Source: an uncultured Muribaculaceae bacterium (lineage in GTDB: Bacteria > Bacteroidota > Bacteroidia > Bacteroidales > Muribaculaceae). Taken from it: DNA of 55,059 nt. Positions within the stretch are counted from its first letter, which is position 1; each line of letters opens with the position of its first letter. Below are positions 25,399 through 34,616 of this stretch, piece after piece. The notes beneath the pieces were generated by a model. The model had not been told where the DNA came from. It did no database searches and worked only from the letters and a program-made list of their open reading frames with translations. The DNA lies in the NCBI GenBank assembly GCA_947626355.1, contig CANQRV010000012.1, positions 1 through 55,059 on the forward strand. Reading direction: 5' to 3'. Both the position numbers and the translations under genes were made by a program.

Positions 25399-28047
25399 TC
25401 ATTCCTTGCCGGTGAGAAGGCTCTGGAGCTCATGTAGCTTCGTGAGGGCCTGCAGTGGCGTCAGGTTGTCGATGTCGATATGGAGCAGGGCGTCGCGTAT
25501 CTGCGAGAGCAGAGGGTCGTCGAGCTGGAAGAGAGTCATCTGGTAGCCGTCGCGCGAAGCGCCGAGTCCCTTCACATTGGCTTTACCGACTGTCGGCGTG
25601 GCGCCGTCCTCGCTCCCGCCGCCCTCCACCGTCTTGGCCGCCGACTCCAGCTGGCGCAGCACCTGTCCGGCCCGCTTCACGATCGAGGGGGGCATACCGG
25701 CTATCTTCGCCACATGGATGCCGAAGCTGTGGGCGCTTCCGCCGCGCTCCAGCTTGCGCAGAAACACGACCTTGCCCCCTATCTCCTTCACGCTCACATT
25801 GTAGTTGACGATGCGGCCGAAGGTGCTTTCCATCTCGTTGAGCTCGTGGTAATGGGTGGCAAAGAGGGTCTTCGGGCGGCAGCGGCCGTTCTCGTGGATA
25901 TGCTCCACGATGGCCCAGGCTATGGAGATGCCGTCGTAGGTCGACGTGCCTCGGCCGAGCTCGTCGAAGAGTATCAGCGAGCGGGGGCTCATGTTGTTGA
26001 GGATGGCCGCCGCCTCGTTCATCTCCACCATGAACGTCGACTCGCCCGACGAGATGTTGTCGCTGGCCCCCACGCGGGTGAAGATCTTGTCGACAAGCCC
26101 GATATGCGCCGCCTCCGCCGGCACGAACATTCCGGTCTGGGCCATAAGCGTGATGAGGGCCGTCTGGCGCAGCAGCGCCGACTTACCGCTCATGTTTGGG
26201 CCCGTGAGCATCATGATCTGGCGGCTTTCGCAGTCGAGGCTGACGGAATTGGCCACATACGACTCGCCGGGAGGCATGTTGCGCTCTATCACCGGGTGAC
26301 GCCCGTTGGTGATGGAGAGCCCGAGGCTGTCGTCGACCACCGGCCTGACATATCCGTAGGCCTCCGCCACATCGGCGTTGGAGCGCAGGCAGTCCACATA
26401 AGAGAGAGCCGAGACGCCGGCGTGCAGGTCGGCGAGGCGGGAGCAGAGCGAGGCCACGAGCTCCTTGTAGATGCGGTCTTCGATGGCCGCCATGCTGTCG
26501 CGCGCTCCGAGGATCCTGGCCTCGTAGTCTTTCAGCTCCTCAGTGATGTAGCGCTCGGCGCCCGTGAGCGTCTGCTTGCGCGTCCATCCCTCCGGCACCT
26601 TGTCGCGGTGGGTGTTGCGCACCTCGAGATAATAGCCGAACACATTGTTGTAGCCGATCTTGAGCGAAGAGATGCCGGTGGCCTGCGCCTCCCTCTCGCG
26701 GATGTTTTCGAGGGCCTGCGAGCTGTGGTCGCTGAGCTCGCGCAGGGAGTCGAGCTCAGGGTCGACGCCATAGGCTATCACGCGGTCGGAGCGGAGCGTG
26801 CCCGGCTGGGGAGGGAGGATGGTGGCCTCTATCTTCGCGGCCACATCGTCGACCGGCGGCATGGTGGCGGCTATGGCCTGCATCACGTCGCTCTCGCTCT
26901 CGGCGAAAGCGCGGCGCAGCGCCGTGGCGCGTGCCGCTCCCTCGCGGAGCTGCCACATCTCGCGCGGCGTGATGCGGCCGTTGCCGAGGCGCCCGGCGAG
27001 GCGCTCCATATCGCCCACGGGGCGCAGCAGCTCGTAGACACGGCTGCGGAAGCCGGGGTCGCGGAAGAAATATTCCGTGCCGTCGAGCCGCCGCGCGATC
27101 TCCTTGAGGTCGAGCTCCGGGAAGGTGAGCCACCAGGAAAGGCGACGGGCGCCCATGGGCGTCACCGTGCGGTCGACCACCGAGAGCAACGACTTGCCGT
27201 CGGGAGCCAGCGGCGCCAGCACCTCCAGATTGCGGAGCGTGAAGCGGTCGAGCCTCACGAAAGCATCGCCGTCGATGCGCCGCAGCGACGTGATGTGGCT
27301 GAGCGATGTGTGGCCCGTCATCTCCAGATAGCAGAGGATGCTGCCGGCGGCTATCACGGCCTCCGGCATGTCGTCGACGCCGAAGCCCTTGAGGGTGGCG
27401 GTGGCAAACTGGCTCTGGAGCTTGCCGCGCGCGGTGTCGGCGGTGTAGACCCAGTCGTCGAGCTCATACACGGCGCATTTATGCGTTATGCGGGCGTCGC
27501 AGAAGGGCTTTGTGCCCCGCATGCGCAGCAGCTCGCGGGGCGCCATCGAGCAGAGCATCTTGTCGGCCTCCTCCGGAGTGGTGCGTGTGCAGAGAAACTC
27601 TCCCGTGGTGATGTCGAGGAAGGCCATGCCCACCCAGGGCTTTCCCACATGGATGGCGGCGAGGAAGACGCGCTCGCGCTCCTCGAGCGGCATTGTGGAG
27701 GTGTTGACGCCGGGAGTGACGAGCTCCGTGATGCCGCGCTTCACGAGCTTCCTGGTGAGCTTGGGGTCTTCGAGCTGCTCGCAGATGGCCACGCGGCGCC
27801 CGGCCCTCACCAGCTTCGGCAGATATGTGTCGAGGGCATGGTGGGGAAATCCGGCCAGCTCTATCGATGCCGCCTTGCCGTTGGCGCGGCGCGTAAGCGT
27901 GATGCCGAGGATCTCGCTGGCCGTTATGGCGTCTTCGCAGAAGGTCTCGTAGAAGTCGCCCACACGGAAGAGGAGGACCGCGTCGGGATGCTTCTTCTTC
28001 ATCTCGCTGTATTGCTTCATGAGGGGAGTCTCTACTACATTGGCCAT
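25399..28047 (-). CDS. mutS: DNA mismatch repair protein MutS
   Basis: 882 residues, as expected. It recognises mispairs and small loops. The mismatch-reading FYE is seen in RVGDFYETF near residue 30. The Walker A is GPNMSGKSALLRQ, and the following SSGESTFMVEM, ILFDELGRGTSTYDG and FATHYHEL motifs are intact ABC-ATPase elements. Its stop is three bases from the stop of the convergent HTH gene. It follows mgtE by about 60 bases with no promoter box visible between them, so it is probably in the epimerase-gmd-mgtE-mutS operon. No deviation from the family is seen. Confidence 0.97.
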   Translation of the reverse strand: MANVVETPLMKQYSEMKKKHPDAVLLFRVGDFYETFCEDAITASEILGITLTRRANGKAASIELAGFPHHALDTYLPKLVRAGRRVAICEQLEDPKLTRKLVKRGITELVTPGVNTSTMPLEERERVFLAAIHVGKPWVGMAFLDITTGEFLCTRTTPEEADKMLCSMAPRELLRMRGTKPFCDARITHKCAVYELDDWVYTADTARGKLQSQFATATLKGFGVDDMPEAVIAAGSILCYLEMTGHTSLSHITSLRRIDGDAFVRLDRFTLRNLEVLAPLAPDGKSLLSVVDRTVTPMGARRLSWWLTFPELDLKEIARRLDGTEYFFRDPGFRSRVYELLRPVGDMERLAGRLGNGRITPREMWQLREGAARATALRRAFAESESDVMQAIAATMPPVDDVAAKIEATILPPQPGTLRSDRVIAYGVDPELDSLRELSDHSSQALENIREREAQATGISSLKIGYNNVFGYYLEVRNTHRDKVPEGWTRKQTLTGAERYITEELKDYEARILGARDSMAAIEDRIYKELVASLCSRLADLHAGVSALSYVDCLRSNADVAEAYGYVRPVVDDSLGLSITNGRHPVIERNMPPGESYVANSVSLDCESRQIMMLTGPNMSGKSALLRQTALITLMAQTGMFVPAEAAHIGLVDKIFTRVGASDNISSGESTFMVEMNEAAAILNNMSPRSLILFDELGRGTSTYDGISIAWAIVEHIHENGRCRPKTLFATHYHELNEMESTFGRIVNYNVSVKEIGGKVVFLRKLERGGSAHSFGIHVAKIAGMPPSIVKRAGQVLRQLESAAKTVEGGGSEDGATPTVGKANVKGLGASRDGYQMTLFQLDDPLLSQIRDALLHIDIDNLTPLQALTKLHELQSLLTGKE

Positions 28048-28107
28048 TTGCTTGCTGGGTGTGTTGGTGTCGGGTTACTGTATCTTTGGGTTGGCTGCGG
28101 AGAGGGA

Positions 28108-29481
28108 TCACCTGATGCCGAAGGCATGCATCATCCACGTGGACATTCCCACATAGATGAGGAGCCCCACCACATCGTTGGTGATCTGGATGAAGGGGCC
28201 TGTGGCGAGCGCCGGGTTGACCTTGAAGCGCTCGAGGGTGAGGGGCACGAGGGTGCCGAAGACGGTGGCGAAGATCACCACCGCGAAGAGGCTGGCGGCC
28301 ACCGCCACCGCCACCGCGTAATGTATGTCGCCGGGCTGGGTGAGCGCCACGTAGACAAACACGACGCTCGAGATCACCACGGCGTTGAGCATGGCCACGA
28401 GAAACTCGCGGCCGATCTGGCTGCCGGCGTTCCTGATGTCGAGGCGTCCGTTGGCGAGGCCCTGCACCACGATGGCCGAGGCCTGAACGCCCACGTTGCC
28501 GCCGGTGCCGCCGATGAGGGGGATGAAGATGGCGAGGGCGGTGACGGCCGCTATCTGCGCCTCGAAACCGCCAAGGATGAGGGAGTTGACGATTCCTCCC
28601 ACCACGCCTATGAGCAGCCAGGGAATGCGGGCCCGCGTCTGCGCTATCACGGAGTCGGAGGCGTCGACATCGCTCGAGATACCGGATGCCAGCTGATAGT
28701 CGCGCTCGCTCTGCTCGCGCACCTCGTCCATGACGTCGTCGACGGTGATCTGCCCCACCAGGCGCCCGATGCTGTCGACAACGGGCACCGCCACGAGGTC
28801 GTATTTCTCGAAATCTATGGCCACCTCGTCGATCGGCGTGTCGGTGCGCACCGACACCGGGTCGGTCTCCATCACGTGCTTGATCTTCGACACCGAGGGG
28901 TGGGTGATCATCTTCTGCAGCGGCAGCACGCCGCGCAGGCGCGTGTCGTTGTCTACCACGTAGACGTTGTAGATGTCGTCGAGGTCCTCGGCCTGGCGTC
29001 GCATCTCGCTGATACACTCCGGCATGGAGAGGTTTTCGTTGACCATGATCATCTCCGTGCCCATAAGGCCGCCGGCGGTGTCCTCGTCATACTGCAGCAG
29101 GTCGACGATATCGCCGGCCTGCTCCACGTCGTCGATGTGCTGTATCACCTCGTCGCGGTCTTCCTCGTCGAGCTCCTGGATGAGGTCGACGGCGTCGTCG
29201 GTGTCGAGCAGGTCGATGAAGTGGCCGATCTGCTCGGGGTCCATCCCCTCGAGGAGCCTCTTGCGGTCTTCCTCGTCGAGCTCCATCAGCACGTCGGCCT
29301 TCTTCTCCTTGTCGTCGATGAGGTTGAAGAGCCATTCGGCCTGCTTCAGGTTGAGCTCCTGGAAGAGCTCCGCGATGTCGGCCGGGTGGAGCTCCGCCAC
29401 CTCGCGGCGTGCGGCCTCGCTCTGCTGGGTGTCGATGATTTCCTCTATACGCTCTATATCCGCTTCCGTAAATTCCTTCAT
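28108..29481 (-). CDS. mgtE: Magnesium transporter MgtE
   Basis: 457 residues with an N-terminal MgtE intracellular domain (about 1-130), two CBS domains (about 135-260), and a C-terminal membrane domain with five hydrophobic segments. The pore region has PLIGGTGGNVGVQASAIVVQ, matching the family. It gates Mg2+ import by sensing cytoplasmic Mg2+ with the acidic N-terminal part. It begins 19 bases after the gmd stop, so it is in the same operon as the sugar genes, which is an unusual context. Identification is secure. Confidence 0.96.
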   Translation of the reverse strand: MKEFTEADIERIEEIIDTQQSEAARREVAELHPADIAELFQELNLKQAEWLFNLIDDKEKKADVLMELDEEDRKRLLEGMDPEQIGHFIDLLDTDDAVDLIQELDEEDRDEVIQHIDDVEQAGDIVDLLQYDEDTAGGLMGTEMIMVNENLSMPECISEMRRQAEDLDDIYNVYVVDNDTRLRGVLPLQKMITHPSVSKIKHVMETDPVSVRTDTPIDEVAIDFEKYDLVAVPVVDSIGRLVGQITVDDVMDEVREQSERDYQLASGISSDVDASDSVIAQTRARIPWLLIGVVGGIVNSLILGGFEAQIAAVTALAIFIPLIGGTGGNVGVQASAIVVQGLANGRLDIRNAGSQIGREFLVAMLNAVVISSVVFVYVALTQPGDIHYAVAVAVAASLFAVVIFATVFGTLVPLTLERFKVNPALATGPFIQITNDVVGLLIYVGMSTWMMHAFGIR

Positions 29482-29500
29482 AAGCGCAGATCCGTAAATT

Positions 29501-30589
29501 CTATTTCACTATACCTTTCTCGAGATACTCCTCGAGATTGAGGCGCACATGCTCGCCGGCCCTCTCGGCGGCCACCTTGCTCATGTCGGAGTCTACCATG
29601 CGCTCCACGAGCTGGCGGAAGGTGGTGGTGCGGGGGTTCCAGCCGAGCTCGCGGCGGGCCTTCGACGGGTCGCCGAGAAGGTTCACCACGTCGGTGGGGC
29701 GGTAGAAGTCGGGCGACACCTCCACGAGCACGCGGCACGTGGCGCGGTCGATGCCCTTCTCGTCGGCGCCCTCTCCCTCCCAGCGCAGGTCGATGCCCAC
29801 GCGGCTGAAGGCCAGCTCGCAGAATTCCCTGACGGTGTGCTGCTCGCCGGTGGCTATCACGAAGTCGGAGGGAGCCTCCTGCTGGAGCATGAGCCACATA
29901 CACTCCACGTAGTCGGGGGCATAGCCCCAGTCGCGCTTCGACGAGAGGTTGCCGAGGTAGAGCCGCTCCTGCTTCCCCTGCGCTATGCGGGCCGCGGCCA
30001 GAGTGATCTTGCGCGTCACGAAGGTCTCGCCGCGCCGTTCGCTCTCGTGGTTGAAGAGGATGCCCGAGCAGCAGTACATGCCGTATGCCTCGCGGTATTC
30101 CTTCACGATCCAGAAGCCGTAGAGCTTCGCCACGGCATAGGGGCTGTAGGGATGAAACGGGGTGAGCTCGTTCTGCGGCACGGCCTCCACCTTTCCGAAG
30201 AGCTCGGAAGTGCTGGCCTGATAGACGCGGCAGGTGCCGGCGAGGCCGCACTGCCTGACGGCCTCCAGCACGCGGAGCACGCCGGTGGCGTCGGTGTCGG
30301 CCGTGTATTCGGGCACGTCGAAGCTCACCTGCACGTGGCTCTGGGCGGCGAGATTGTAGATCTCGTCGGGGCGCACGCTTCCGATGGCCTTCATGAGGCT
30401 CATGGAGTCGCTCATGTCGGCATAATGGAGATGGAAGCGGGGATGCCCCTCGAGATGGGCTATGCGCTCGCGGTAGTCGGTGGAGCTGCGGCGTATCGTG
30501 CCGTGCACGTCGTAGCCCTTCTCTATGAGGAATTCGGCCAGATAGGAACCGTCCTGGCCGGTGACGCCTGTGATGAGTGCTTTCTTCAT
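29501..30589 (-). CDS. gmd: GDP-mannose 4,6-dehydratase
   Basis: About 362 residues, starting at [20 protein letters not shown] (30589). It converts GDP-mannose to GDP-4-keto-6-deoxymannose, the precursor of GDP-fucose and related sugars. The Rossmann motif [14 protein letters not shown], the catalytic YSPYAVAK (Tyr-x3-Lys) and the downstream [10 protein letters not shown] and DYVECMW segments fit the family. It overlaps the epimerase upstream by an ATGA. The usual partner fcl is not beside it. A longer upstream reading lacks support. Confident. Confidence 0.95.
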   Translation of the reverse strand: MKKALITGVTGQDGSYLAEFLIEKGYDVHGTIRRSSTDYRERIAHLEGHPRFHLHYADMSDSMSLMKAIGSVRPDEIYNLAAQSHVQVSFDVPEYTADTDATGVLRVLEAVRQCGLAGTCRVYQASTSELFGKVEAVPQNELTPFHPYSPYAVAKLYGFWIVKEYREAYGMYCCSGILFNHESERRGETFVTRKITLAAARIAQGKQERLYLGNLSSKRDWGYAPDYVECMWLMLQQEAPSDFVIATGEQHTVREFCELAFSRVGIDLRWEGEGADEKGIDRATCRVLVEVSPDFYRPTDVVNLLGDPSKARRELGWNPRTTTFRQLVERMVDSDMSKVAAERAGEHVRLNLEEYLEKGIVK

Positions 30590-31674
30590 TTCCTGTCGTT
30601 TTTCATGTATCGCTGCCATTCGAGCCGCCACTCGGCGAAGCGTGCAATCCCCTCATGGAGTCCGATCCGTGGCTGATAGCCGTAGTCGTGCGTCAGCAGC
30701 GAGGTGTCGGCCCAGGTGGTGGCCACGTCGCCGGGCTGCATCGGCAGCATCTCCTTGCGCGCCTCGCCTCCGATGGCGCGTTCGAGCTCCGTGATGAAGA
30801 GCATGAGGCTCTCGGGGTGGCCGCAGCCGATATTGTAGACCGGGGCCTTCCCCTCGGGCGAGGCCTCCGCCACACGGGCCGTGCCCTCCACGATATCGTC
30901 GATATAGGTGAAGTCGCGGCTCATGTCGCCGTGGTTGAACACCTTGATGGGCCTCCCCTCGAGGATCGCGTCGGTGAAGAGCATGGGCGCCATGTCGGGG
31001 CGTCCCCAGGGGCCGTAGACCGTGAAATAGCGCAGCCCCGTGGTCTTGAAGCCGTAGAGGCGGGAGTAGGCCGCGGCCATCATCTCGTTGCTCTTCTTGG
31101 TGGCGGCGTAGAGCGACACCGGGGAGTCGACGCGGTCGCTCTCGGCGAAGGGCACCTTGGTGTTGGCTCCGTAGACGGAGCTGGACGAGGCATACACCAG
31201 ATGCCCGGTGGCGTTGTGGCGGCAGCATTCCAGAAGGTTGGCGAAGCCGTCGATATTGCTCTCTATATATGAATGCGGGCTCTCTATGGAATACCTCACG
31301 CCGGCCTGGGCGGCGAGATTCACCACCACCTCGGGGCGGAAGGAGGCGAAGAGCATCTGGAGCCCCTCACGCGATGTGATGTCGAGACGCAAGAACGTAA
31401 GCCCGGGCCACAGGGAGCTGCCGAGGGGCACCCCCCAGGGGAGGTCGGGATAGCTCACCGCCTCGCGGCGGGAGCCGGTGGCCGGCACGGCCATGGCGAG
31501 CCCCCGGGCGGAGTCGACGTCGATGCCGCTGCGCCGCAGCCGCTCGATCTTCAGCCTCGGGTCGTAGTAGCTGTTGATATTGTCGATGCCCGTCACCTCA
31601 TGGCCGGCGGCGGCCAGTCTGAGGCCGAGGGCATTGCCGATGAATCCGGCAAATCCTGTCACTAATATCTTCAT
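30586..31674 (-). CDS. NAD-dependent sugar epimerase, UDP-glucuronate 4-epimerase-like
   Basis: 362 residues of the extended SDR family. [20 protein letters not shown] at the N-terminus binds NAD, followed by [20 protein letters not shown], typical of the UDP-glucuronate 4-epimerase group, [17 protein letters not shown] and the catalytic YAATKKSNE. It epimerises a nucleotide-sugar for capsule or LPS synthesis. It is first in the operon that continues into gmd, mgtE and mutS. The exact substrate is not certain; some members act on other UDP-sugars. Confidence 0.9.
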   Translation of the reverse strand: MKILVTGFAGFIGNALGLRLAAAGHEVTGIDNINSYYDPRLKIERLRRSGIDVDSARGLAMAVPATGSRREAVSYPDLPWGVPLGSSLWPGLTFLRLDITSREGLQMLFASFRPEVVVNLAAQAGVRYSIESPHSYIESNIDGFANLLECCRHNATGHLVYASSSSVYGANTKVPFAESDRVDSPVSLYAATKKSNEMMAAAYSRLYGFKTTGLRYFTVYGPWGRPDMAPMLFTDAILEGRPIKVFNHGDMSRDFTYIDDIVEGTARVAEASPEGKAPVYNIGCGHPESLMLFITELERAIGGEARKEMLPMQPGDVATTWADTSLLTHDYGYQPRIGLHEGIARFAEWRLEWQRYMKNDRK

Positions 31675-31691
31675 GATTCAAAATTACGGAG

Positions 31692-31709
31692 GGCGGGCCG
31701 CGGCCCGCC
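31692..31709 (-). other. 18-bp perfect GC palindrome in the operon leader
   Basis: GGCGGGCCGCGGCCCGCC lies between the -7 box at 31718 and the ATG at 31674. It would fold into a very stable stem in the leader of the epimerase-gmd-mgtE-mutS message or act as a DNA site. Confidence 0.5.
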
Positions 31710-31717
31710 GTGAAGCG

Positions 31718-31725
31718 CAAAGTTA
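31718..31725 (-). promoter_or_regulatory. -7 box of the epimerase-gmd-mgtE-mutS operon
   Basis: TAACTTTG on the minus strand, about 43 bases before the ATG at 31674. The -33 box is not clear at normal spacing. Confidence 0.6.
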
Positions 31726-31753
31726 GCTATTTTCTCAAAATTGTGGCCGACAA

Positions 31754-31785
31754 TTTGGGAAAAATAAATAAAATTTATAATTTTG
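31754..31785 (+). promoter_or_regulatory. Promoter of the polyprenyl-phosphate glycosyltransferase gene
   Basis: TTTG (31754-31757) and TAATTTTG (31778-31785) with a 20-bp spacer. It faces the epimerase operon, forming a divergent pair of sugar-related genes. Confidence 0.8.
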
Positions 31786-31871
31786 CATAACTTCATGAAC
31801 CCATGAAGCCCTCTTACCCGGGCTTCGGCCTATTCAAGCGGCACCCGCGTCCTCACTGTAAATCAATCATC

Positions 31872-33005
31872 ATGATCACTGATTACTGGATAGAAAGCAT
31901 CATTCTGGCTTTCACTGTGTCGATTCTCATCACGGGAATACTGATACCGCAGATCATACTCATAGCTTTTCGCAATCAGCTCTTCGACACTCCTGACGAA
32001 CGCAAGATTCATCAGGGGATTGTGCCGCGTCTGGGCGGCCTCGCTTTCTTTCCGGCAGTAGCGTTCTCAATGGCCTTCGTGCTCGGCCTCAACTTCCGGC
32101 TCGACATCACGGAGCTGCCGCTCGAGACGTGGTCGGACATGATACCGTTTTTCTTCCAGCTCTGCGCCCTGATCCTGATTTTCCTCGTCGGAATGGCCGA
32201 CGACCTGGTGGGCGTGAGATACAGGGTGAAATTCATGGTGCAGATCCTCTCCGCCATTCTGGTGGTGGCCTCCGGCATGTATATCGACAATCTCTACGGA
32301 GTGCTCTGGCTCCACGAGCTCCCCGCCTGGCTCGGCTGGCTCGTCACAGGCTTCGTCATCGTCTACATAGTGAATTCCATCAACCTCATCGACGGCATCG
32401 ACGGGCTGGCATCCGGCCTCAGCGCCATAGCCCTGATCTACTATACCATCGTGCTCAGCACCTCGGGCTATTACGCCTATGCCATGACAGCCGCCGCAGC
32501 AGCCGGCACCCTCGTGCCCTTCTTCTACTACAACGTCTTCGGCAATCCACAGAAGCGCAAGAAGATATTCATGGGCGACACCGGCTCGCTCACCACCGGC
32601 ATGATCCTCGTCTTCTGCGGCATATCGGTGATATACTACGACCATCCCGCCATCATGGCCGACTACAACCCGGTGATCCTCGCCGTCTCGCCGCTCATCA
32701 TCCCGGCCTTCGATGTGGTAAGGGTCTACTTCCACAGGGTGAAGCGCCACCGCAATCCGTTCCTTCCCGACAAGAGCCACATCCACCACAAGCTGCTGGC
32801 GCTGGGCCTCTCGCAGGGAAGCGCCCTGACCATCATCCTCTCCTGGAGCATCGTCTTCATCGTGAGCAATGTGCTGCTCTCCCCCTACGCCAATCCCAAC
32901 CTGCTGCTCGGCTGCGACATCGCGGCATGGGTGGTGATCAACGTTCTGCTCACCCGCGCCATCCGTCGGCGCGAGGCCCGGCTCGGCACGACGCTCTACG
33001 ACTGA
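31872..33005 (+). CDS. MraY/WecA-type undecaprenyl-phosphate sugar-1-phosphate transferase
   Basis: About 377 residues with ten or so hydrophobic segments. It links a UDP-sugar (for example GlcNAc-1-P) to undecaprenyl phosphate to initiate surface polysaccharide synthesis. Signatures are the TPDERKIHQGIVPRLGG loop, the MADDLVGV aspartates, VNSINLIDGIDGLASG, FMGDTGSLTTG and the C-terminal histidine motif DKSHIHHKLL. I prefer ATG at 31872 (MITDYWIE) because it puts the first helix right at the N-terminus; an upstream ATG at 31803 gives a longer, unusual extension. It is likely the first enzyme for a polysaccharide or LPS branch. Confidence 0.92.
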   Translation: MITDYWIESIILAFTVSILITGILIPQIILIAFRNQLFDTPDERKIHQGIVPRLGGLAFFPAVAFSMAFVLGLNFRLDITELPLETWSDMIPFFFQLCALILIFLVGMADDLVGVRYRVKFMVQILSAILVVASGMYIDNLYGVLWLHELPAWLGWLVTGFVIVYIVNSINLIDGIDGLASGLSAIALIYYTIVLSTSGYYAYAMTAAAAAGTLVPFFYYNVFGNPQKRKKIFMGDTGSLTTGMILVFCGISVIYYDHPAIMADYNPVILAVSPLIIPAFDVVRVYFHRVKRHRNPFLPDKSHIHHKLLALGLSQGSALTIILSWSIVFIVSNVLLSPYANPNLLLGCDIAAWVVINVLLTRAIRRREARLGTTLYD

Positions 33006-33033
33006 TACCCCCACAAACACCCACTACAAATAA

Positions 33034-33057
33034 GAGGCGCCCCGGATGGAGCGCCTC
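33034..33057 (+). terminator. Terminator after the glycosyltransferase gene
   Basis: GAGGCGC (33034-33040) pairs with GCGCCTC (33051-33057) with a ten-base loop, followed by a short pyrimidine-rich CTCTATT. Confidence 0.6.
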
Positions 33058-33082
33058 CTCTATTGAATGTCTCTATAACGTT

Positions 33083-33148
33083 CAGTACTTAATACCTCGT
33101 ACTTCATTCCTCGCACTTAGTACTTCGTACTTCATGCCTCGTACTTGA
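33083..33148 (-). repeat. Degenerate 10-bp tandem repeats after the decarboxylase gene
   Basis: On the minus strand the sequence repeats AAGTACGAGG and related AAGTACGAAG units, starting at the end of the decarboxylase coding region (stop at 33149-33151). It has the same position and degeneracy type as the GA-rich repeats at 9205 and 38768, with a different unit. Confidence 0.75.
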
Positions 33149-34303
33149 TCAGAGCGGCTCGATGCCTGTGATCACAGGGTAGGCCTTGGCGATGGCGCGG
33201 CCATACTTGTAGTGCTCGCCGCGTGTGGCTGTGAAGTGTACGTTGGCAGCCGACTCGAATACCATGACGATATCGCTTCCGCCAAACTGGAAATAGCTGA
33301 TTTCCTCGCCCTTGCGGAGCACACGTCCCTCTTCTGCAGTCATCACCACCGAAGAAACCTGTCCCATTCCCATAGGCAGGACGGCTACCAGACCGATCGG
33401 GCTTTCCAGCACGATCAGGCCACGGTTCTGCATGAACTCGTATCCGGGATCGTCGGGAGCGCCAAACTGCCTCTTGGCCTCGAGCTTGTTACGGCCGGTC
33501 GACGGATCGGGCACTGCGGTCACCTGAAGGTATACGGTGCCCATTATGTCACGCGACTCAAGCACACGGCCGCTGACAGGAGCGTGCTGACGGTGATAGT
33601 CGTTCGGGCCGAGGAAGGAGTGGGTCCACATACCGCCGGCGAAACGGTCCTTGTAGGGGCTTCCCTCGAGAAGCTCGGAGATCTGCCAGTGGATGCCCTT
33701 GATCTCGATGGTGTCGTCGCCGCGCACTTCCCATGCGCCGTCGAATGTGGCGTCGGCAGGAGAGGTGATGACGGTGCTGTCGTTGATGGCTGCCACCGGA
33801 CGGTAGCCAGGCTTGCAGCTGCGGGCGAAGAAGTCGTTGTAGGTCTTCCAGCCGCCACGGGGCTGCAGATATTCCTTCATGTTGAACTCCGGCGAGTCAT
33901 AGAACGACTTCACGGAGTCGGGAGTGATGGAGGCGGGGGAGTCGAGGAACTTGCCCAGCTCACGCACATAGTCCTTCATCCAGGCCGAAAGCTGGGAGAG
34001 GGGCTGCTCTACCGGATGAGGCTCCACGGCGTTCTGAAGCTCCTTGACAGGAGACTGGTCGAGTATGAAGTAGAACTTGCAGATGTGGTTGAACATGGCA
34101 CGTCCGAACTTGTTCTCGAGAGGAATCCATGTCAGATTGGCGTCGAGCCAGTCGTAGTAGTCTTCCATTGTGTTGATGTCGTCCATTTCCTGAACGTCAT
34201 ACGATTTGGCTTTTTCCAAAGCCTTCTGAAACTTGTCTTGCCAGCCGTTCTGAGCTATCAGGTCGATAAGCTCCTGGGTCTTTGGCTGATGGGTCTTGCT
34301 CAT
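33149..34303 (-). CDS. Phosphatidylserine decarboxylase-like protein
   Basis: 384 residues. The C-terminal self-cleavage motif FGGSDIV is present, with Ser343 by my count as the pyruvoyl precursor; the GGxS form is seen in the large PSD-like group. Earlier conserved parts include YNDFFARSCKPGYRP, the HSFLGPNDYHRQHAPVSG motif with a catalytic His and the Met-rich PIGLVAVLPMGMGQV. It should make phosphatidylethanolamine or a related amine by decarboxylating a phosphatidylserine-like substrate. The long N-terminal extension distinguishes it from the short bacterial form. Its 3' end is followed immediately by tandem repeats. No promoter is clearly visible. Confidence 0.88.
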   Translation of the reverse strand: MSKTHQPKTQELIDLIAQNGWQDKFQKALEKAKSYDVQEMDDINTMEDYYDWLDANLTWIPLENKFGRAMFNHICKFYFILDQSPVKELQNAVEPHPVEQPLSQLSAWMKDYVRELGKFLDSPASITPDSVKSFYDSPEFNMKEYLQPRGGWKTYNDFFARSCKPGYRPVAAINDSTVITSPADATFDGAWEVRGDDTIEIKGIHWQISELLEGSPYKDRFAGGMWTHSFLGPNDYHRQHAPVSGRVLESRDIMGTVYLQVTAVPDPSTGRNKLEAKRQFGAPDDPGYEFMQNRGLIVLESPIGLVAVLPMGMGQVSSVVMTAEEGRVLRKGEEISYFQFGGSDIVMVFESAANVHFTATRGEHYKYGRAIAKAYPVITGIEPL

Positions 34304-34519
34304 AGCGTTTATGTCTTTATAATGTTTGTATGTTGTCGGATTTTTACCACCCGGGAGGAGTGATTGATGTCCGAGTTTGATACTAAAACACTGCCGGTGG
34401 CAAATTGTTTACAAATTTCCAGAATTATTCCCGCCTCACGCAAAAAAATTTTCCATACCGATAGACACACGGAATCTTAAATCGTTTTATGTCGAACGAA
34501 ATGTAAATAAACATTAAAA
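34304..34519. other. AT-rich promoter-side interval upstream of the decarboxylase
   Basis: No gene is supported. The sequence is AT-rich with no clear TAnnTTTG box on the minus strand. It probably contains the decarboxylase promoter. Confidence 0.4.
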
Positions 34520-34616
34520 AAATGTCGTAGTATTTCACGACCACCTTGGCAGCCTCCACGCCGGGAGCGCAGACGCCGTTGCCGCCGGTGACAGGCTCCA
34601 TAATAGAGTTGAGCAC
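34520..34616 (-). pseudogene. Short GC-rich coding remnant beside the IS remnant
   Basis: About 97 bp of GC-rich sequence in an AT-rich interval keep an open minus-strand frame with a protein-like string (NSIMEPVTGGNGVCAPGVEA, then AKVVVKYYD). It stops at the IS terminal repeat on one side and fades into AT-rich sequence on the other. I do not recognise the parent protein. It looks like the scar of a gene cut by the insertion. Confidence 0.5.

Noticed and set aside
25480..29541. A 1353-codon plus-strand open frame over mutS and mgtE
   Set aside because: Composition is His/Gly/Ala/Val rich without domains, and it lies antisense to two certain genes.
32012..32290. Reverse-strand open frames inside the glycosyltransferase gene
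   Set aside because: No domain or start context; shadows of the MraY-type gene.
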